The translations under genes and the position numbers were made by a program. A stretch of 64,000 bases of DNA from Gibbula magus (lineage: Eukaryota; Mollusca; Gastropoda; Trochida; Trochidae), in the NCBI GenBank assembly GCA_936450465.1, contig OW388296.1, positions 46,261,250 to 46,325,249 of the forward strand, in the 5' to 3' direction. Under the pieces are notes generated by a model. It made no database searches and had not been told where the DNA came from. It was given only the letters and a program-made list of their open reading frames with translations. Positions 58,401 to 64,000 of this stretch are shown in pieces. The first letter of the stretch is position 1. Each line of letters opens with the position of its first letter.

Positions 58401-61400
58401 GAGTGTGTTCCAATGAGGGACACCATCGTGTCGTTGGTGGACAGGTGTACTTCTCCCTCTTCATCACAAGCGATATTTGCCCAGTCTCCGGCGTGGCTGG
58501 ATAAACGACAATGGTTTTGTAAAACGTGATAAAGGTACATAATCATGTTGAGGTCACACATGTGTCCAATGTTATTATGTATGTTAATTAATTGATAATT
58601 GATCAACTTTAACCGTAAATAACCAGTTTAAGGTGAATCAATTCAGTGTAAGGAGAACACAACCATTCAAAGTCGTGGTTTTGATCGAAAACCGGACAAT
58701 GGAGCTTTTCTTGCTGCAGCCATTAAGTCAAACGTAATTTTGGAAACGTTAATGAAGTAGAAAGGAAGATTTGCTTCTATAACGTTTGACAGGTCTTATA
58801 ACAAGTACATACGTGAGATAGAGCCATAATTGTCGGCTTCTACACATGTACGAGACCGTTCCTTGGTTTTCATTGAAACATATGTTATATATTTGATATA
58901 TTAAGCATTCGGGGGTGAATATGAAAGATTGTGAGGTGAGGGAGGTCAGTTGAGGTTTAACGCCGCTTTCAAGCGTATTTCAATTATATCGCGGCTGTTA
59001 GTATTATGGCAGAGAGACAGCCCGCAACGCCATGTGGCTATGCATTGCGGTGAAACCTGCGACCATCGGCTGGAACAAGCAAACCATGGGTGGTACTATG
59101 CTGAAATTCAATGTAGCATTGCCCCAAAACCTTACTGCGTGTAGAACAGTTCTCTACTGCAGACAAAGTTGCCGTGCCCCTGGCGGGATTCGAACCCTGG
59201 ACCTCTTGATCCGAAGCCGAACGCGCTAAACACTGCGCTATCCCGCCCAAACCTATTGTAATTTTGCAGATTTTAGAACCAAATGTTTTTGCATGGGCGG
59301 GTATTCCTGGATCCGCCACTGTCACAATGCGGTCAATGGCTGCAATTTTACAATTACTCAGCCACTCACATGCCGTCTAGATTAGAATGCCTAAAATCAA
59401 ATACCAATTGAAATCTTCACTTCTTAATTCTTACATGTACAAAGTTTTATGAAAAATACATTGAATGTATTTTTGATTATAAAAACGCAACCTAACCGGT
59501 TTTGGTGTTAAGTCCTCGTGTTGTCATGGAAACCATTCTCTTCAAGCAGAGGTTACTGCCTTCAGATTTCCGATCCTAACCTTTGTTGTTAATATCGAGG
59601 GCAAAAAGGGAGTGTCCTGATTGGTTGCAATTGAATCTAGTTGTGCAATCAGCCACGTCGTTGTAAAAGTGACGTCATATTGATAATATAAACGTTAGAT
59701 AAACGTTTTCTCGTGTTTTCCTCGAAATATGGTATTTGATTTTGTGAAAACTATTGATTATAAACATGCTTATAAATAAAGAAAACCAAATCAGCGACAA
59801 ATACCAAAATTGGTTCGTTTGTGTTTTTTACATCAGACATATTCGAAGGACATATGCTAATGACCAAGACCTTTAAGAGTCAAATTCCTTGATCGTTTAA
59901 GTCACTCGGTCGACGTGGTAGCTGAAAGATGAGTTTTCATTGGTTAACAAGCAGGTATACAGTTTGAGGTTCTGCTTTCCTCCGCTTGGGGATTTTGCTT
60001 CTGCTGTCGATTTCAAGCGACAAAGAACAGAGGTCAAGATCAGAAATCTGATAGGAGTAACCTCTGGGAAGAGAATGCATGAAGACAGAAAATATAAAAT
60101 GTTCGAAATTTCTCATTAGCAAGCGATCGATACCTCTGCTTGCTAATATATATGCATTTTTTTTTAATTTCCCGGATGAAACGAAATTCAAAGTTGTGTT
60201 ATTATGGAAACTACTAAAGATTTAATTCCAGAAACTTGAAAAGACACACTTATGAAGATCCTACATTTTTAAACTACGCGTTGCGCGTTCGACTCAGCAG
60301 ATACGGCTGTTTTATACGACATCACTAAGAAATATTTATTTCCAAATTGTTGTCCTCCTACTTATATAACATGGTTATATTTGGGATAACACTACCTTCA
60401 ATAGTACAAATTCTTGTACTTTTTCGGGCCGAGTCCCATGCGGGTTTCGAACCATCGCCCTTAGTGAGTGAGTGAGTGAGTGAGTGAGTTATTGTTTAAC
60501 GCCACTTGGGCAATATTGCAGCCATTAGCGGCGACCCACGCCCTTAGAGTAAGGCAACTATCGCCAGCATTGACTGTACCAACAGCTTACCACACGACCA
60601 ATTTCGCCTCGACAAAAATCGAGGTCCAACAATCGATAGTTAAGCTAACTTTACATTCGATACCCCTCTGATAGACGTAAATTGGCCAGCCCCCTAGGCT
60701 GAATGCATCAGAAATACTTGCCATTTAGATAGTGAACATACGACAAAAGCTTGTGTTTAATTGTATTTCAGAACGCAAAAATGTTTATAATGAAATAAAT
60801 AAACTATATAATAGATTATCCCTCAACTTACGATATATATGTGAAAAGTAATTTTTCAAAATATATATATTAATTCTCACCGGACTTCAGACGATTTTCC
60901 GGAATGTTCAACACCATCTGGGTCGTAGTGACCTCCGAATGATTGACAGCCGTTGCTAAGGTCACCAAACTCGTGCACGTGAAACCCGTGCACATGGGAA
61001 TGATCTGCATGTGAGTTCTTCGGCACGTTGAATCCCTTCAGGTGAATAAGCATCTCTAACGCTCCGTGCATCTAAGGATATGAATCGTAACATCATCATA
61101 AGTCAAAGACATTGTCAAAAAATATTAATCTATTTTGGAGCTTACCAATTTGGTTTGGCGCCTGAAGTGAAAAATGTAGGTATTCTTGCCAATCATTGAA
61201 ATATATACCAGTTTCATTCCGAAGTTCAACATATTGATTTAATTTTCTGAAATGGAGCACTGTTTTTATTTTTACTGGCAGAAAATCAACGTTTATAAAG
61301 CATGTACTTTTAAATTAAAGAAGATGTTAAAATTAAACAGAAAGCCAACGAGGGTCAACGAAAACTTACCTTTTGTCTAAAATGAACTGCACCCATGATG

Positions 61401-62219
61401 TTGTGGGGGGATTTCTTCATAACGGGGTTCATTGCCATCTCACAATGACCATACACATAATCATCTGTAAAATAATTCAACCTCATTAACCATCACATAA
61501 ACGAAAGTAAAACGTTGCCTGAAGCCAAGCAACATTTTTACGTAAAACTGGACATAAGTTATTTTGGTGTTATAGTTCTATATTGAATTTTACATTAATT
61601 CGTTTAGGGCTAAACGATCACAATACGCGGTAAATGATCTGATGACTGTGACGTCATAGCCCCACATCTCACGTCATATTATCAGCATATGATCGTGACG
61701 TCATAACCTCGAGTCTTTGCAAATATGAACATCAAAAGGTACGTACTGTTAAGTGACTGCATTTATATCGCAAATGTATGTTGTATATTTTGGTATCGAA
61801 GAGAGAGGGTAGCCGGATTTCAAGGATATATCTGTGATGGGGAGAAACGGACATAATAGACAAACTTAATTACGTACCAGGTGACTTGGGAAAATGCATA
61901 TGATCATGCATAAACTTCATCATCTGTCTCCCTCCCTTCATATTCAAGGGCGTCCCGTGGTACCCGTGGATTGTCTGTCCGCCATCATGTCCATCGCCCT
62001 CATGATCGCCATGGTGCATGTGCCCCATGTGCGTTTTGTGCATGTCCGCCATCGGGTCCTCCATGTGCATGTGGATGTGTACGTGCGTTCCATCTTCATC
62101 GTCATGCTCATGGCTGTCCTCCTCGTTCATGCCATGCACGTGTACGTTTACACGTGAAGAGCCCATTTCTCTCATTTCGGACCACATTGAGGATACGTTC
62201 TTTTGTAACATGTTCAATT
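55298..62219 (-). CDS. Extracellular Cu/Zn superoxide dismutase with His/Met-rich N-terminal region (five exons, 5' end missing)
   Basis: Exons, in order of reading, are 62219-61878, 61464-61370, 61071-60881, 58496-58379 and 55441-55298. All junctions agree in phase and the frame closes at TGA. The enzyme dismutates superoxide to hydrogen peroxide and oxygen. All ligands are visible: FHVHEFGD (two copper His), GGHYDP (bridging His), VEHSG and RHAGD (zinc His and Asp), and [10 protein letters not shown] (copper His). NGC and RVACC supply the disulfide, and the Arg in GNAGGR is the substrate guide. Before this domain lie about 110 residues rich in His, Met, Asp and Glu ([33 protein letters not shown]), resembling mollusc extrapallial and haemolymph histidine-rich SOD-like proteins. 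Unlike some of those it keeps every catalytic residue. The phase at 62219 requires an upstream exon, presumably the signal peptide, not found in the window. Confidence 0.9.
55556..55597. repeat. Short palindrome
   Basis: TTAGCGTAGCAGC and GCTGCTACGCTAA are exact inverses around a loop of about 13 bases, inside the last SOD intron. Confidence 0.6.
55720..56150 (+). repeat. Dispersed repeat F, copy 2
   Basis: It contains two inverted blocks around GAGAATCTCATCCTCGTATC / GACACGAGGGTGAGATTCTA and TTGATATATTTGATATCAGA, then GATGTCAT and CAAAACGATATCTCG segments, matching 17820-18260. Confidence 0.55.
56640..56745. repeat. GCGAGTACTCGCGA palindrome cluster
   Basis: The sequence GCGAGTACTCGCGAATAATC and related words (TCGCGAGTACCCGC, CGCGTACTCGCGAGTACACT) repeat within 100 bases, with CTTCTGAG twice. 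A CpG-rich local repeat in a SOD intron. Confidence 0.5.
57441..57657 (-). mobile_element. Foldback element family D, copy 4
   Basis: It opens GCCGTGTTCAAGAGAGGTTT and the hairpin around ATCGCTCAATTAGCGAT. It continues with GCTCAATGTAGCGCTACGTA and several GCGCTACATTGA-type units, but its right end diverges (GTTGAACGGCC). Confidence 0.75.
57925..58325. mobile_element. Foldback MITE with arms about 115 bp, beside a SOD exon
   Basis: The left arm runs CATCATCCTCGGTTACCCAT … TATCAGGGGAATCTGT … GCCAGCGTGA. The right arm is its near-complete reverse complement, ending ATGGGTAACCGAGGATGATG. The spacer is about 160 bases. It ends about 54 bases past the donor of the 58379-58496 exon. Confidence 0.8.
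58379..58496 (-). CDS. SOD exon: zinc Asp
   Basis: It starts after TTTATCCAG, completes the Arg codon and encodes [20 protein letters not shown] and [18 protein letters not shown] supplies the last zinc His and the zinc Asp. The donor is GTG|GTGAGT. On the + strand the same bases form a false open frame. Confidence 0.95.
58931..59249 (-). mobile_element. SINE family S, copy 3
   Basis: The reverse strand has GGGCGGGATAGCGCAGTG, B-box GGTTCGAATCCCGCC, the body words GCAGTAGAGAACTGTTCTAC and GTTTCACCGCAATGCATAGC, and a CCTCACAATC-type end. Full length. Confidence 0.85.
60408..60625 (-). mobile_element. (GTGA)n element nested in a tRNA-like SINE
   Basis: A tRNA-like SINE fragment (reverse B-box GGTTCGAAACCCGC and CCCGAAAAAGTACAAGAAT) is split at 60462 by GTGAGTGAGTGAGTGAGT… TTATTGTTTAACGCCACTTG…. 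CGCCCTTA on both sides (about 60454 and 60539) is the probable target duplication. The (GTGA)n-headed TTTAACGCC text is typical of gastropod repeats. Confidence 0.6.
60881..61071 (-). CDS. SOD exon: copper and zinc site
   Basis: It encodes [16 protein letters not shown], a short His loop (HADHSHVHG), [20 protein letters not shown] and [14 protein letters not shown]. Four of the metal-binding His are here. It leaves in phase 2 by CG|GTGAGA. Confidence 0.95.
61370..61464 (-). CDS. SOD exon: first strands
   Basis: It encodes [15 protein letters not shown] followed by [16 protein letters not shown]. The GHCEM start is also seen in mollusc extracellular SOD-like proteins, and IMGAVHFRQ is the first SOD beta strands. 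The donor is AAG|GTAAGT. Confidence 0.85.
61878..62219 (-). CDS. SOD exon: His/Met-rich region
   Basis: The acceptor is AATTTACAATTTCAG and the donor is CCTG|GTACGT in phase 1. It encodes 113 residues with about 30 His and many Met, Asp and Glu, plus a closing [15 protein letters not shown]. It enters with two bases of a split codon. Open frames on the + strand here are shadows of the CAT/CAC codons. Confidence 0.85.
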
Positions 62220-63978
62220 CTGAAATTGTAAATTTAAACTTGATGAAAGTATACAGTCGGGGAAATGTTTTAGGCAATCAAGGCACAGGCCCTTCGGTAA
62301 TTGCTTTTCACAACATTTAATAAATAATTATAAAAACATTTTTAAAAGTTTGAGATGACCCCTGATCGGGGGAGATCGCAAACTTTTTTTTAATTTTTTA
62401 TTTTTTATTTATTTATTTGTTTAAATTGAAAATTGAAAATTGAAAAGCAACGACCAAAGGGCTTGTCAATCAAGGCCCATATAAGTGATTTAAAGTATGT
62501 CGTACACAGGGGCTGTTATTGCTGATGATGCGTCCAAGGTCAAAAACCGCATCCTCTGACAGCTATTTACATTTATTTCAAGGTAGAGTCTATATGCTCC
62601 ATGGTAAGTTTCCGGATTAATTAAAAGGGGGTTTCGATTTGACAATTACTCCACTTTAAATTTCTCGAAATAGATATCCGCGTACATGATATTTCAACGT
62701 CTTTTAGCACCTTTTTTAGCTGTCAATATAACATACAAACCTTTATCAAAACAACGTACATCGTATGCTGATATATCTAACTTTTCAAATCCGCAGATGT
62801 CAAATGCATAATTATTACATATTAAACATATGAGTTTGGGCATTTCATATGACTTATAATCTGATGTAATTGCAGTGAAACTATATAAGAAAATAATAAA
62901 TAAGACGCCGACTCACAGCCCATCGTGCGAACACTTGGCTAATCACTTTCGTTCGTCGGACATCAAATTCTATTGACTCGTTGCATAAAAATGTAACCAC
63001 ATTAAAATTGTAACCATGTAACAATGTAACATCGTAAACTTACAATTCATATCTGAACTTTCTATACATGTACTTATAATACTGATGGTGATGTTAGACA
63101 TATTGATGTTATTGCTCATCCTACGAGAAGGAAACTTGTCTTACATCGTTTAAAATGTTATTCGTTGACCGCAATGATCATGTTACAGTGAAGTACAAGC
63201 GATAATGAGTCTAAAATCAGCCTTCAGTTGATATGAAAGCTCTAGTTTCTGGGACACTTGACCGAGGGTAAGTTATTCATGTCACGAGGCCTCTGTTATC
63301 ATTTGGAGAACATGTGTTGAGAGAACTTCATATTTGACGATGACTGAAGTTGTGAAACATTTGATTATTTGAGCGTTGTGATTGATAGACCTGCATGGTT
63401 TTATGACAATGCCAAAAATCGATGGAAAGATGAGTGTACTCATTTTTTGCATTTTACAGATTTGCATCTCCCCGCATTATCCTAATTATTGATGCACATA
63501 AATACAAAATCAAATGTTGCTCAATCTTGCAATTCAATGTTTTGTCACACACACATATACACATATACATGTAAATAACATATCAAATAAAACACATTTT
63601 GTTGTATCTTAAAATATGGTAGTGACACAATGAACCATGGTTTTGCATTTTCAAACAATTTTAATGTTTTGATCATGGAGTGGAACATTGGTTTGTTACA
63701 CACAAGGCATCGATAGGATAAATATAAGAACCAAATGGTTTAATGTGAAGCTTGGTAAGTCATTACGGAAAGCATTCATTGGTAAAGTAAGAGTTTAGAA
63801 AGAAGAAATATAACACTATTAAAGGTCTGGTGGAGTCACACTAAATTTTCTGACTTTTCGAGAGAAGTCTACATCGGGATTCGAACCGTCAACCTCAGAT
63901 TCAGGCAACAAAAGCAAGATACAAGGATTTTCACTAATGCGGAGAGTCTGATCCCAAATTGGACAATGTTACATAACA
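62220..63978. other. Upstream side of the SOD gene, no exon recognised
   Basis: I searched the reverse strand for a signal-peptide exon ending in phase 1 and found none that keeps the frame. There is a poly-A/T tract (62385-62440) and AT-rich sequence. A tRNA-like B-box (GGTTCGAATCCCGA on the reverse strand) lies near 63880. Confidence 0.5.
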
Positions 63979-64000
63979 TTAAAGGCGCAGTAACACGTTT
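63979..64000 (+). mobile_element. TTAA-type MITE end, cut by window end
   Basis: TTAAAGGCGCAGTAACACG matches the terminal repeat of families A and B (the GCGC-variant of B). The rest lies beyond the window. Confidence 0.6.

Noticed and set aside
62220..62277. Open-frame extension of the His-rich SOD exon to an upstream ATG
   Set aside because: A clean acceptor (ATTTACAATTTCAG) lies inside it and the extra residues are not a signal peptide, so it is more likely intron.
61894..62320. Three + strand frames rich in Val/Met/His/Cys
   Set aside because: They are antisense shadows of the His-rich SOD exon.
63044..63119. Candidate first exon of the SOD gene on the reverse strand (ATG to a GTAAGT donor, phase 1)
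   Set aside because: It ends in T, and joining to the next exon (which begins AA) would create a TAA stop; the peptide is also not a convincing signal sequence. A similar ATG near 62920 fails for the same reason.

Overview
The window is eukaryotic and almost certainly molluscan (gastropod or bivalve). It is AT-rich, its genes are cut into short exons by long introns with GT/AG ends, and it is crowded with short non-autonomous repeats. These include tRNA-headed SINEs ending in GTGAG-type repeats, a (GTGA)n-associated element, and many MITEs with TTAA-type ends. The extracellular Cu/Zn superoxide dismutase with a histidine-rich front part also points to molluscs, where such haemolymph and extrapallial proteins are known. 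I cannot name the species.

Three genes are supported by joining exons by hand and checking frame and splice phase. (1) 363-4012, + strand: the last three coding exons of a sigma-class glutathione S-transferase whose first exons lie before the window. (2) 27678-47286, + strand: an eight-exon secreted serine protease of 411 residues. Phases agree at every junction. It has a signal peptide, a six-cysteine beta-defensin/big-defensin/clip-like module, a Thr-rich linker, and a complete chymotrypsin-fold domain with its activation site and His/Asp/Ser triad. (3) 55298-62219, - strand: five exons of a Cu/Zn superoxide dismutase with an N-terminal His/Met-rich metal-binding region. All seven metal ligands and the catalytic Arg are present. 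The signal-peptide exon was not found and probably lies past the right end. Genes 2 and 3 converge tail to tail.

A second TATA-driven signal-peptide exon at 17459-17528 ends in the same splice phase as the protease's own first exon, so it may be an alternative first exon of the protease. It could equally start an unrecognised gene.

Layout: 1-4012 GST 3' half with a LINE remnant in its intron. 4013-17390 is intergenic, all repeats (TTAA MITEs, a Tc1-like remnant, a foldback element, a SINE, a TIR element). 17391-27677 holds the extra signal exon and repeats. 27678-47286 is the protease, with minisatellites and MITEs in intron 1 and a 27-bp tandem array just after the stop codon. 47600-55250 is repeats, including a ~120-bp array. 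55298-62219 is the SOD. 62220-64000 has no recognisable gene and ends inside another TTAA-type terminus.

All three genes fit host defence or oxidative stress handling, but nothing in the sequence shows they act together.
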